From: Methanococcoides sp. AM1 | GTDB taxonomy: Archaea > Halobacteriota > Methanosarcinia > Methanosarcinales > Methanosarcinaceae | DNA length: 64,000 nt | NCBI RefSeq assembly: GCF_900774055.1 | Contig: NZ_CAAGSW010000004.1 | Span: 186,001-250,000, forward strand | Direction: 5' to 3' | Part shown: positions 51,727 through 60,262 of the stretch, one piece after another | Numbering within the stretch: the first letter of the stretch is position 1 | Layout: the number at the start of each line of letters is the position of its first letter | Made by a program: the position numbers and the translations under genes | Notes under the pieces: generated by a model | The model's input: the letters and a program-made list of their open reading frames with translations, nothing else | Database searches by the model: none | What the model was told of the DNA's origin: nothing

Positions 51727-52944
51727 TTAATTTTCTGAATCTATATGTGTTACAATATCCCTTAATGCAAATGCTACCTCCACAAGTTTTTCGTATTCAA
51801 TGATATCCGGTGTATCCTTTTCTGTATGTGTAATTGTTTTCATCAAAAAAGGTATGCTCTCCGAGGTAAATGCCATTGTTTCTTTGAGATCTTGCGCAAA
51901 TATCATGTGGTCCCCGCTGTACCAGGAATCTCCCTCTGTTAAGCCTTTGTGTTTCGATAAAATTTTAGAAATGTTTTGTTTTGTTTCATCTGAACATTCA
52001 TAGAATGAATAAGCAGTTTTACCTTTTTTGAAACCAACATCATCTATATTGATTGCCAGAATTATTTTATCAAACTCTTTTTGATACTTATGCAGGTAAT
52101 CCATCTGTCCTGCTACACTGTAGTGATCCTCACCATTAAAAGCTACTATTTCAATACAAATATTGCTTTGATAATCGGAAAGCATTTTAGCAAGAAGTAG
52201 TAGTACCACGGTTCCTGAAGCATTATCCGATGCACCTGGTGTGCTGGCTCTTGCATCTATATGTGCACAAATGACAATTTTTTTATCGGCTTCTGAATTT
52301 TTCCGTGCAATAACATTACAGGCAGTTGAAGGAATTCTTTTGGAATTGATTTTTAGTTTAAACAGGTCCCCTGTTCTTTTTGCTATTTCTTTTCCAACAG
52401 TATCTTTACAATATCCAGAAGGAATGTCAAAATCACCATCTTCTATAAGAGGATAGGGATATATTGCCCCTACAAGGTCCGGATTGCGTTCTGTCGCAGT
52501 AATAATAGCTGCTGGTTTTTTTGTCTCCAAAAGGGAATATATTTTTTTGTGATGTTCCGGGTTATAGAAAACAAAATTTTTTGGCATCAGCTGTTCATCA
52601 CAGATTTTACCTTTCATTAATAGGATCTTGTCTCCGCATTTGCATTTTTCTAATTCTTCAATGGTCGAAACTGTTTCTAATTCCGATTCTACATTGCATT
52701 CAAGAGAAAAAGGGCTTGGAAAAATTTCAAAAGATCCATCCCCGGATCCAAATGAAGATTTTCCACTCTCAAAATCCATGCAATTAAAGGAATCGCTTTC
52801 AATTGCATAGTCATAAGGCCTAATTATTTTTGCAAAGAAGTCCGTTGCTTCACGATTACCTGCCGAACCAGTGCTTCTGGTTGGTTTTACATCACATAAA
52901 GCGTTCAAATATACCTTGGCATTTTCTGAATATTCAGTATCCAT
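51727..52944 (-). CDS. M28 family zinc aminopeptidase
   Basis: 405 residues. A first half with a PA-like insert (about 75-190) is followed by the M28 catalytic domain. Metal ligands can be read as VICAHIDARASTPGASDNASGTVVLL (His and Asp), the Glu pair in EIVAFNGEDHYSVAGQ, INIDDVGF, and the C-terminal ITHTEKDTPDIIEYEKL. No signal peptide, so it is probably cytoplasmic. Codon use is more T-rich than in neighbours, which with the nearby integrase remnant hints at acquisition. Confidence 0.88.
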   Translation of the reverse strand: MDTEYSENAKVYLNALCDVKPTRSTGSAGNREATDFFAKIIRPYDYAIESDSFNCMDFESGKSSFGSGDGSFEIFPSPFSLECNVESELETVSTIEELEKCKCGDKILLMKGKICDEQLMPKNFVFYNPEHHKKIYSLLETKKPAAIITATERNPDLVGAIYPYPLIEDGDFDIPSGYCKDTVGKEIAKRTGDLFKLKINSKRIPSTACNVIARKNSEADKKIVICAHIDARASTPGASDNASGTVVLLLLAKMLSDYQSNICIEIVAFNGEDHYSVAGQMDYLHKYQKEFDKIILAINIDDVGFKKGKTAYSFYECSDETKQNISKILSKHKGLTEGDSWYSGDHMIFAQDLKETMAFTSESIPFLMKTITHTEKDTPDIIEYEKLVEVAFALRDIVTHIDSEN

Positions 52945-53090
52945 CCTTTTTAGCCCCCACTCATTTAACTAAAATTAACATTGTTATATACCACGGACAT
53001 CTTTAAAATTATTTCCCTGTGCCATAATCTCATTACTATCACTCACTGACCAGCTATTCACTCACATGCGCATTGAGAGTTAACGGCTTA

Positions 53091-53210
53091 TCATTCCGCC
53101 ATCCTACCTATTGTTGTGATTTGATCCAGCACATCAAGCTTGATATGGCCATGTACTACCCCGATCATCGGCATCTCTATTTGTAAAAGCTTAATGTTCG
53201 ATTTTCCCAT
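53091..53210 (-). CDS. Short orphan frame, 39 residues
   Basis: ATG 53210 reads MGKSNIKLLQIEMPMIGVVH and GHIKLDVLDQITTIGRMAE, then TGA. The composition looks protein-like and may be a gene fragment, but no family is recognised and no ribosome-binding site is evident. It lies in the gap between the M28 peptidase and the acetyltransferase with the YnfA fragment. Confidence 0.25.
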   Translation of the reverse strand: MGKSNIKLLQIEMPMIGVVHGHIKLDVLDQITTIGRMAE

Positions 53211-53254
53211 TTGTCGGATCAAAGTGCGTTTTTGTTCGATCTACTCACATTACG

Positions 53255-53380
53255 ATGAGGTCTAGTCGTGTTGTTGGATGGGGATTTGTTGTTGATAAGA
53301 AAGATCCGGATCGATATGAGATCATAGGAGCATTGATCGCACTTGTGGGAGTTTTTGTCATGTTCTATATACCGCGTTGA
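53255..53380 (+). pseudogene. C-terminal fragment of a YnfA/UPF0060 membrane protein
   Basis: The 41-codon frame reads VVGWGFVVDKKDPDRYEIIG and ALIALVGVFVMFYIPR, which fits the last two fifths of the four-TM YnfA family (typically about 107 residues, ending in W-x-W-x-VDG-x-RPDR-x-D-x-IGA-x-I-x-L-x-G-x-x-I-x-x-x-x-PR). The first two or three helices are absent upstream. It is therefore a 5'-truncated remnant, possibly still expressed. Confidence 0.6.
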
Positions 53381-53463
53381 ACATATTCCTGATATATTAA
53401 GAACATTTATTAAATATTACTACGAGGCCTTAAATTTACGTATTTAATTGAGGTAGAAAGACT

Positions 53464-54072
53464 ATGAAAATTTTAATTCGTCCGGAAGAAGAATGTGATA
53501 TCAAAGAGGTAGAGAACATGACAAGGGAAGCATTCTGGGATCTGTATAAACCGGGATGTGTTGAACATCTTATTGTACACAATATGAGAAGATCATCTGA
53601 TTTTGTAAAAGAATTGGATCATGTTGCATGTGATGGGGATAAGATCATTGGCAGTATTATCTATTCAAAAGCAAAAGTGATCAATAACGAAAACAAAGAA
53701 TTCGAAGTTCTGTGTATGGGTCCTCTCGGAGTATTGCCATCATATCAAAATAAAGGCGTAGGCTCATTGCTGATGGAGCATTCCATTGAAAAAGCAAAGC
53801 ATTTGGGATACAAGGCCATAATTATTTTTGGCAATCCGGAATACTATAAAAGATTTGGTTTCAAAAATGCCACAGAATATAACATTCAAACATCTTCCGG
53901 TGAGAACTTCGAGGCTTTTATGACATTAGAACTCTATGATGAGAGTCTGGATACGATATCCGGAAAGTTCTATGCATCAGATTCTTTTGAAATAAACGAG
54001 GAAGATCTGGATAATTTTGATAAGGGCTTTACCCCTAAAGAAAAACACGTTCTTGATACTCAATTATTTTAA
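53464..54072 (+). CDS. GNAT family N-acetyltransferase
   Basis: 202 residues. IRPEEECDIKEVENMTREAFWDLYKPGC at the N-terminus, and the acetyl-CoA loop MGPLGVLPSYQNKGVGSLLMEHSIEKAKHLGYKAIIIFGNPEYYKRFGF (about 80-130) are typical of the YhbS-like GNAT group. The C-terminal ~60 residues are a family-specific extension (ALYDESLDT-type). GAGG lies upstream of ATG 53464. The acceptor substrate is unknown. Confidence 0.9.
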   Translation: MKILIRPEEECDIKEVENMTREAFWDLYKPGCVEHLIVHNMRRSSDFVKELDHVACDGDKIIGSIIYSKAKVINNENKEFEVLCMGPLGVLPSYQNKGVGSLLMEHSIEKAKHLGYKAIIIFGNPEYYKRFGFKNATEYNIQTSSGENFEAFMTLELYDESLDTISGKFYASDSFEINEEDLDNFDKGFTPKEKHVLDTQLF

Positions 54073-54202
54073 ACGAATGACCTATTTTCTATTAAGTATA
54101 GCAGAAAAGAGATCGCTTTTTGAGATTTGTTCATTCATAAAAGATCAAAAAGAGTGGTCCTTTTCGTGAAACACTCTTTTTCCTTCATTTTTCTATCCAT
54201 AT

Positions 54203-54691
54203 TCACTCAACAGCCATACAGATATCCAGAATATGATGCTTTTCCGGATGGTCCTCAGGATTATTCAGATATATCTCATAACTTGGCCTTGACATATCGA
54301 TCTCAAGATTATTCTGCATCAGCCACTCAACGATCTTTTCCCATGCAGGACCATATTCTTCTGCTCCTGTCAGTTCTGCACGCATTACTACATATTTTCC
54401 ACCAGGAAGTTTCTGCTTCTTGACCTCCCCCTCGACTTCAACATCATCGTCGATGGTCATGCACGCATCCAGCTTAAGTTCTTCCGGAGGTGTAACACCT
54501 GGATCATCATAATAAGCAGACATAAAAAGAGTATCCTGTCCCATCAATTGTTTCTGACCTGCCCAGTTGCCCAATTTCCCGAACAGCTCTGCAAAGACCT
54601 CGACATTGCCCACATAGTTGCCGACAAAGGAAACATATGCTACGGTTCTCCCCTCTATTTCTGCTATCCCTGGTTCGTTTATAATTTCCAA
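54203..54691 (-). CDS. GyrI-like small-molecule-binding protein
   Basis: 162 residues from TTG 54691 (AGGTGA at 6 nt; an in-frame GTG lies inside that site). The GyrI/AraC effector-binding fold shows VAYVSFVGNYVGNVEVFAELFGKLGNWAGQK, ACMTIDDDVEVEGEVKKQKLPGGKYVVMRAEL and the C-terminal DMSRPSYEIYLNNPEDHPEKHHILDICMAVE. There is no DNA-binding domain. Such proteins bind or hydrolyse hydrophobic or cytotoxic compounds. Single gene. Confidence 0.85.
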   Translation of the reverse strand: MEIINEPGIAEIEGRTVAYVSFVGNYVGNVEVFAELFGKLGNWAGQKQLMGQDTLFMSAYYDDPGVTPPEELKLDACMTIDDDVEVEGEVKKQKLPGGKYVVMRAELTGAEEYGPAWEKIVEWLMQNNLEIDMSRPSYEIYLNNPEDHPEKHHILDICMAVE

Positions 54692-54767
54692 ACTTATCAC
54701 CTACTTTTAATTTCAAACTATTTTCTGTAATATGCACTATAAAAACTTATAGTAAGAGACGAACAGA

Positions 54768-54923
54768 TCAACATTCTCCCCACATCTCCAGCCTCACCCC
54801 ATGGTCTGCAATGTCCTTGTTCTCAACGATCAGTACTGCACCGTCGACCTGCAGCTTGGGAACAGCGGTTATAATAGTAAGAAGCAGAAGGCATAAGATA
54901 GCAATCATCACGATTACAACCAT
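54768..54923 (-). CDS. Small membrane protein, 51 residues
   Basis: ATG 54923 to TGA 54768. One N-terminal TM (VVIVMIAILCLLLLTIITAV) is followed by a short soluble part (PKLQVDGAVLIVENKDIADHG). The frame stays open upstream to RRNPVM, so the start is uncertain. It lies on the same strand 45 nt after another small membrane gene and probably belongs to the same transcript. Confidence 0.45.
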   Translation of the reverse strand: MVVIVMIAILCLLLLTIITAVPKLQVDGAVLIVENKDIADHGVRLEMWGEC

Positions 54924-54968
54924 GACTGGATTTCTTCTTTGAATAATTCTACCTCAAGAATGAATCTT

Positions 54969-55127
54969 TCAAAGCAAGTTCCCTATGAACGCTCCAATAG
55001 TCATACCAATTGCCATAACTAAAGCAAATTTCCATTTTATTTCACTGAACATGAAATAACTGACAGGAATCGCAAGAATGAATGTCATTGCACCCCAGAT
55101 CAATGGGTGAAAATGTGTCCCTGGCAT
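54969..55127 (-). CDS. Small two-TM membrane protein, 52 residues
   Basis: ATG 55127 (GATGAT upstream) to TGA 54969. Sequence MPGTHFHPLIWGAMTFILAI then VSYFMFSEIKWKFALVMAIG shows two membrane helices joined by a short charged loop. It begins 27 nt after the stop of the exported protein gene 55155-55937. No family recognised. Confidence 0.55.
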   Translation of the reverse strand: MPGTHFHPLIWGAMTFILAIPVSYFMFSEIKWKFALVMAIGMTIGAFIGNLL

Positions 55128-55154
55128 AATATCATCCGGTTAGTGTTCCATAGT

Positions 55155-55937
55155 TCAGATCGTATCCAGAAGCTCATCCAGAGTAAGCGGTTCGCCGAAA
55201 CTGGTAGCCTTCCCATCATCAGTCAATGTGAATTTACCCTGCGAAACACCAGTGACCATAAAGTGTTCAGGACCATGATCCATAGTATCGACCCATGTGT
55301 CATTTTTCAGGTAAAGGAATACTTTTTCCTCAGGCTTGAAGGAAGGCTCGTCCTCCACATCTATGACGACAATATCATCTTCGCCGCCCTGTGTTCTGAC
55401 TATGATTTCTTTATCGACCAGTGGATTCTTGAGATACTCGTCCACAGTTATCACTACATCGGTATAGAGAACATCATGCCATCCCAATTCACTGATATCA
55501 TCGGGCGGCCTCTCACCATCTTCAGTGTTCCATTTGCTTGGCAGGATCTCCTTTACCGTACCTATAAGGATCACGTCGGACCGATCGCTCATCTCTTCAG
55601 GACTCACATATTCAAGCTCAGCACTGATTGACATCGTAGCTTTATCTCTGTTCTCACTTGATTGATCGGTCGCTGTTTCATTAGCTGGTCCAGTGCTTTG
55701 CTCGCCTTCTGTGCTGATGCTGGTGTAAAGAGCATCTTCACTTGACCCTCCTGCTGTTGATACTATATCACTGTTTTCAGCATGGATATCATCAGACACT
55801 TCGACAAGGGACTCAACTCCGGTTTCGTTCCCATTCTGTTTTGCGATCTCAAGTCCTGCAGATGCTAAAATCATCACACATACCAACAGCAATCCAAAAA
55901 TTAGCAGGTATCTTTCCTGAGTTCCAATCTTTGACAT
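55155..55937 (-). CDS. Exported or membrane-anchored protein of unknown function
   Basis: 260 residues. An N-terminal TM (about 10-28, LLIFGLLLVCVMILASAGLEI) is followed by a Ser/Thr/Glu-rich linker (about 40-105) and a compact C-terminal domain (about 108-240: SDVILIGTVKEILPSKWNTE, DVVITVDEYLKNPLVDKEIIVRTQGGE, KPEEKVFLYLKND). That domain looks like a beta-barrel found in other secreted archaeal proteins. The binding partner is unknown. It is the first of three probable co-transcribed genes. Confidence 0.7.
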   Translation of the reverse strand: MSKIGTQERYLLIFGLLLVCVMILASAGLEIAKQNGNETGVESLVEVSDDIHAENSDIVSTAGGSSEDALYTSISTEGEQSTGPANETATDQSSENRDKATMSISAELEYVSPEEMSDRSDVILIGTVKEILPSKWNTEDGERPPDDISELGWHDVLYTDVVITVDEYLKNPLVDKEIIVRTQGGEDDIVVIDVEDEPSFKPEEKVFLYLKNDTWVDTMDHGPEHFMVTGVSQGKFTLTDDGKATSFGEPLTLDELLDTI

Positions 55938-56145
55938 TTTGATCTAAACTCCCAATTTCACATTCAAAAACAATGTAAAAATATTCCACTATTTTATTTA
56001 ATAATTTTGCTAATGTCTTGATTAATAGTTTTGTCTAAAATAGCTATTGAAACATGAAACCGAACATTAACCGGATTGATCAAACTGTTTGTGAGGAAAA
56101 TGTTAAGAGACAGAAGAACAAAAATAAATATGTGAGGTATCACGA

Positions 56146-56343
56146 ATGGAAAACAGGAATATCTTCTGGATCTTTGGGATCCTCCAGAGCATTACACTCG
56201 GAGCAATAATTTATCTGATCTTCAGGTCACTGAACATGATAAGCGAGATCGAAGTGATCGGGGCGGATACTCAGATCCTGCTAAGCACTTTGTTCCCACT
56301 GTTCTTGCTGATCGTGGAATATACCATATATTCAAAGGACTAA
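56146..56343 (+). CDS. Small two-TM membrane protein, 65 residues
   Basis: ATG 56146 with GAGG at 8 nt. Two membrane helices (FWIFGILQSITLGAIIYLIF and ILLSTLFPLFLLIVEYTIY) flank an outside loop with SEIEVIGADTQ. No family recognised. It converges with the sulfite-oxidase-like gene. Confidence 0.6.
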   Translation: MENRNIFWIFGILQSITLGAIIYLIFRSLNMISEIEVIGADTQILLSTLFPLFLLIVEYTIYSKD

Positions 56344-56365
56344 AAGGAAAAAGTGCAGAGGAGCC

Positions 56366-57037
56366 TCAGCCAAACCGAGGTCCGCCTACATCAGCATTAT
56401 TGTTGTAGCCCCGGGATTCCCAGTATCCTTCATAAGGTTCATCTGTGACCTCGATGCTGGTTATCCATTTTCCCCATTTATAGCCATACTTTCCTTCTGC
56501 CACAAGCTGGAATGGGAAACCTCTATCCTCTGGAAGCGTCACATCATTCAGCTTATACCCGAGGATGATGTTGTTGTCAACAAGATAGTCCAGATCATGA
56601 GCTGTGGAATAGCCATCTTCGGAATAGAATATCACAGTGGTAGCCCCGTCCTGCACACCTGCTTCATCAAGAAGTGTCTTTACAGGAACACCAGTCCATT
56701 TTGCAGTAAAGCCCCAGCCTTCGACACAATCAAGGATCACAACCTTTGAAACGTTCGGGTATGAAGTAACCTGACCATAGGTAAGAGATTGAGGATCATC
56801 CACCATTCCATCGATCCTTAGCAGGTATGTGTCCTCATTTATACGCTGAGTCCCCTCTATGGCATTGTTCCTCTGTTCACTAATCGGTGTAAGCTCTACT
56901 CCCTGATATTCAAGGATTTCCACTTCATCCCCATAGACCCCATCATTTCCATCATCCGTATCCGAAGATACACAGCCTGAAGATAATATTACCAGAGATA
57001 CAAGAAATACCATAATTACATTAACTGTCCAATTCAT
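56366..57037 (-). CDS. Lipoprotein with sulfite-oxidase-type molybdopterin domain
   Basis: 223 residues. A lipoprotein signal (MVFLVSLVILSSGC) is followed by an acidic linker and the oxidoreductase molybdopterin-binding domain (about 60-205: YLLRIDGMVDDPQSLTYGQVTSYPNVSKVVILDCVEGWGFTAKWTGVPVKTLLDEAG, and KLNDVTLPEDRGFPFQLVAEGKYGYKWGKWITSIEV). Cys in VILDCVEGWG is the expected metal ligand. It would be anchored outside the membrane. The electron acceptor and substrate are unknown. GGGAGG lies upstream. Confidence 0.88.
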   Translation of the reverse strand: MNWTVNVIMVFLVSLVILSSGCVSSDTDDGNDGVYGDEVEILEYQGVELTPISEQRNNAIEGTQRINEDTYLLRIDGMVDDPQSLTYGQVTSYPNVSKVVILDCVEGWGFTAKWTGVPVKTLLDEAGVQDGATTVIFYSEDGYSTAHDLDYLVDNNIILGYKLNDVTLPEDRGFPFQLVAEGKYGYKWGKWITSIEVTDEPYEGYWESRGYNNNADVGGPRFG

Positions 57038-57185
57038 ACGCGAACCCTCCCTAAGAAGGATTGATGCTTATGGATAAAATATCTTTTGTGAAAGATCTTC
57101 GTTGAAGGGGTCTGTGAAAGGACTGATAAATTTGAAGGACGAAACTAAATATACCATATGAACAGAATTTGTGTGGGGAATCAGA

Positions 57186-57806
57186 GTGGCAGAAACAAAA
57201 GAAGTGCTTCATCGATATAACCGCTATTCACATGTTTACGACCTTTTTGAAGGCATAATGGAAAGGCTCGTCTTTAAAAGATGGAGACCCGAGGTATTCT
57301 CAAAGATCGAAGGCAAATACCTTGAAGTGGGATTCGGAACAGGAAAGAACTTTAGCTATTATCCAAGGTCCGAAGGTGTGCATATGGTGGCCATCGACCT
57401 CTCCCCCGGAATGGCAGCAAAATCAAAGAAGAGAGCCACAGGAATCGATGTCGATCTGATACTGATGGACGCACAGAATCTTGCATTCAAGGACAATGTA
57501 TTCGATTCTGTCGTCACGACCTTTGTTCTTTGCTCAGTTCCTGATCCGGTAAAAGGTGTAGAAGAATTTGTGAGGGTGTGCAAACCTGACGGGAAGCTCA
57601 TCAATCTGGAGCATGTCCGCACAAGGAACCTCCTGATAGCTTTTATGCAGGATATCATGAACCCTGTAACAAACGGCCTTTTCGGCTTCAATGTGAACCG
57701 CGACACAAGGACAAATATAGAGAAAGGTGGAGCAACGGTCATAGAAGATAAGCATATGACCATTACAGACATATTCAGGCTTTTCATTAGCAAGCCAAAT
57801 AAGTAA
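57186..57806 (+). CDS. Class I SAM-dependent methyltransferase (UbiE/PmtA-like)
   Basis: 206 residues from GTG 57186 (GGGGAATC upstream; the frame also opens at 57171). SAM motif I is YLEVGFGTGKNFSYYP, then VAIDLSPGMAAKSKKRATG, and motif II/III VVTTFVLCSVPDPVKGVEEFVRVCKPDGKLINLEHV. It resembles UbiE or phospholipid N-methyltransferase-like enzymes. The substrate, possibly a quinone-like carrier or a lipid, cannot be decided from sequence. Confidence 0.9.
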   Translation: MAETKEVLHRYNRYSHVYDLFEGIMERLVFKRWRPEVFSKIEGKYLEVGFGTGKNFSYYPRSEGVHMVAIDLSPGMAAKSKKRATGIDVDLILMDAQNLAFKDNVFDSVVTTFVLCSVPDPVKGVEEFVRVCKPDGKLINLEHVRTRNLLIAFMQDIMNPVTNGLFGFNVNRDTRTNIEKGGATVIEDKHMTITDIFRLFISKPNK

Positions 57807-57919
57807 CTCAAAAATGCTCATAACTGATAGATGTAACATATCGAAAACGATAGTGTTATAAATGATTAATCATTATAGATATCTTCGCTCAACTATAGAA
57901 CAGAAGAGGTGAAAAGTAA

Positions 57920-58237
57920 ATGGAAGACGATTACGATGAACTTGATGATATGATAATGCAGAAACCTTCAGAAGGAGAAAGGGTAAAGAAAGAGCATGAA
58001 ATGCTTGACAAAGCAGCATCCCACCCCATAAGAAGGAAAATGGTTGGTGCCATCGGTGCTTTCGGTAAACCGGAAGACCAGCTCAAAGCAGAAGTCGAAG
58101 TTGACGACAATTCCTTCAAGTACCACATGGACTTCCTGAAAAATGCCAACATCGTAGTGATCAAAGAAGACATCTACAGACTTACTGATGCCGGTATTGA
58201 CCTGTTGGCGGCAACCGAGCACCACAGGGACTCCTGA
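57920..58237 (+). CDS. Small ArsR-like winged-helix protein
   Basis: 105 residues. An acidic N-terminus (about 1-30) is followed by a winged helix (ASHPIRRKMVGAIGAFGKPEDQLKAEVEVDDNSFKYHMDFLKNANIVVIKEDIYRLTDAGIDLLAATE). AGAGGTGA lies 9 nt before ATG. No ligand-binding cysteines of the classical ArsR metal sensors. Orphan regulator upstream of a sensor kinase. Confidence 0.85.
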   Translation: MEDDYDELDDMIMQKPSEGERVKKEHEMLDKAASHPIRRKMVGAIGAFGKPEDQLKAEVEVDDNSFKYHMDFLKNANIVVIKEDIYRLTDAGIDLLAATEHHRDS

Positions 58238-58488
58238 AGAAGCTATTTACGAAAGGAGGATGTGTATGCATCCTTTTTTTGTTGATTATTTTTCTACATC
58301 ATTCGTGAAGAAGAGTTTATACGTTGCATTTTCTATACTGAGCAGTTACATGTACATGTGTGATAACATCACGACTGATGAATTAGGAAAGAGATTTTTC
58401 ACAGTGTCCTTTTTCGGAAATCTATATATTTACTGCCAGAGATACTTTATTGGAAATATATTTTAGTCTTATGTGCTGGTGGGAATAA

Positions 58489-59958
58489 ATGGAGAAATTT
58501 TTTGAAACTATATTTAATTCCGTAAACGATGGAATTCTTATCTACGACCTTGAAGGACGTTTTTTGGAAGTAAACCAGATAACTTGTGATAATCTGGGAT
58601 ATCAAAAGGATGAATTGTTGCAAATGACGGGAATGGATATAATACCCCCAGAACTTGGAGAAAAATTCATTGGGCAAATTTTTGAAAAAATGAATCAAGG
58701 GGGCGGAATTATTGAAACTATGGGTCGATGCAAAGACGGTTCATTGGTACCAATTGAATTTAATATTCGCCCAATTAAATACAAAGGAAACCCTGCCATT
58801 CTAGCCGTTGTCAGAGATATAACCGAACGCAAGAAAGCAGAAAAGGATTTGCGAGAAAGTGAATATAAATTCAAAACATTGTTTGAAAATGCCAATGATG
58901 CAATTTACTTAACTGGCCTTAATGGTCAATTATTGGAAGTTAATCAGATGGCTTGTGACCAACTGGGATACAGCCGAAGTGAGCTTCTCCAGATGAAACC
59001 ACAGGACATAGATGTAATTGATGATTTAGAAAAGGTCGGGGCTCGAATCAATAAGATACTTCAGGATGAACATATCATCTTTGAAACAACTCATGTTCGA
59101 AAAGATGGTTCCCTTATGCCGGCTGAGATTAGTTCTCGACTTATTGACTATAAGGGGAAAAAGGCTATTCTTGGCATCTCACGAGACATTAGCAAACACA
59201 AGAAAGCAGAAGAAGCAATGATCAATTCCAAACTTGCTGCGGAGGCTGCTAACCATGCCAAATCAGAATTTCTCACAAATATGAGCCATGAACTAAGAAC
59301 CCCTCTCAATTCGATCATCGGATTCTCGGATATACTTTGTAGTGAGGACTTTGGTGCCTTGAATGAAACCCAGAAACACTATCTATATAACGTTAATAAA
59401 AGTGGTAAGCATCTTTTGGAACTGATCAATGATATGCTGGATTTGTCAAAGATCGAAGCTGGCAAGATGAAGCTATTTCCCGAAAAGTTTGTTGTTCTTG
59501 ACACCATCAATGGAATAAAATCTACAATGTTACCTCTTGCAAAAAAGAAGGACATTGACCTTAAATGCAGCATCAATATCGAAGATTCTATAATAGTCGC
59601 AGATGCATTGAAGTTCAAGCAGATACTGTATAACCTTGTAAGCAATGCAATCAAGTTCACAAATCGTGGAGGATCTGTGACGATCGGAGTAGACAGATCT
59701 GATGATCAAATTTTTATTTTTGTAGAAGACACCGGATCAGGTATCTCACAAAATGACCAACAAAAACTGTTCGATCCATTTATCCAACTGAATTCATCAC
59801 TATCAAAGGAATATAATGGCACAGGCCTAGGTCTTGCCCTTGTAAAATATTTTGTCGATATGCATGGCGGGAAGGTTTGGGTAGATAGTGAAGTTGGAAA
59901 AGGAAGCACCTTCGGGTTTAGCATACCAACAAATTTAGAAAATACATCTAGTTATTAA
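58489..59958 (+). CDS. Soluble sensor histidine kinase, PAS-PAS-HisKA-HATPase
   Basis: 489 residues, no membrane segment. Two PAS domains (about 1-120 and 125-240), both with similar LNGQLLEVNQMACDQLGYSRSELLQM-type segments and IV.DITERKKAE endings, indicate duplication. HisKA carries NMSHELRTPLNSIIGFSDIL. HATPase shows NLVSNAIKFTNRGGSV, DTGSGISQ and GTGLGLALVK. Its transmitter is close to that of the 30661-32955 kinase. No receiver domain. GGTGGGA upstream. Confidence 0.92.
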   Translation: MEKFFETIFNSVNDGILIYDLEGRFLEVNQITCDNLGYQKDELLQMTGMDIIPPELGEKFIGQIFEKMNQGGGIIETMGRCKDGSLVPIEFNIRPIKYKGNPAILAVVRDITERKKAEKDLRESEYKFKTLFENANDAIYLTGLNGQLLEVNQMACDQLGYSRSELLQMKPQDIDVIDDLEKVGARINKILQDEHIIFETTHVRKDGSLMPAEISSRLIDYKGKKAILGISRDISKHKKAEEAMINSKLAAEAANHAKSEFLTNMSHELRTPLNSIIGFSDILCSEDFGALNETQKHYLYNVNKSGKHLLELINDMLDLSKIEAGKMKLFPEKFVVLDTINGIKSTMLPLAKKKDIDLKCSINIEDSIIVADALKFKQILYNLVSNAIKFTNRGGSVTIGVDRSDDQIFIFVEDTGSGISQNDQQKLFDPFIQLNSSLSKEYNGTGLGLALVKYFVDMHGGKVWVDSEVGKGSTFGFSIPTNLENTSSY

Positions 59959-60262
59959 TGTTATAATATTAGATCGAATACACCTGCTTTAGTAAATAGA
60001 ACCTTATATTTTGTTAGCAAACGCGAACATTAATCGTTCTCTTTTCCTACTTCGATCTCAAATAGCCTGCGACAACAGCTACAATGTTGTATATGGCTGC
60101 TATGATGAAACCTAAATGGTTTATAGGATGTCTGGAGGATAGGGACTATTAGTATCGATCCAATGCAAAGTCAGAGTTCATACTATCCCCATATAAACTT
60201 GATCCATCCAGGGAAGCAACGTCAATTATTTTTTGGAATTGCTGGAATGTTACCAACCTGCC
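59959..60262. other. 300-bp intergenic region with a possible membrane-protein fragment
   Basis: On the minus strand about 60046-60135 reads HLGFIIAAIYNIVAVVAGYL and RSK before a TAG, with stops upstream and no start codon. It may be the tail of a lost membrane-protein gene. Otherwise no feature is recognised. Confidence 0.3.

Noticed and set aside
60046-60135. Second UAG-containing gene upstream of lrgB's stop
   Set aside because: The fragment has a TAG at each end, but also a TAA just beyond and no start codon, so it is more likely a remnant.
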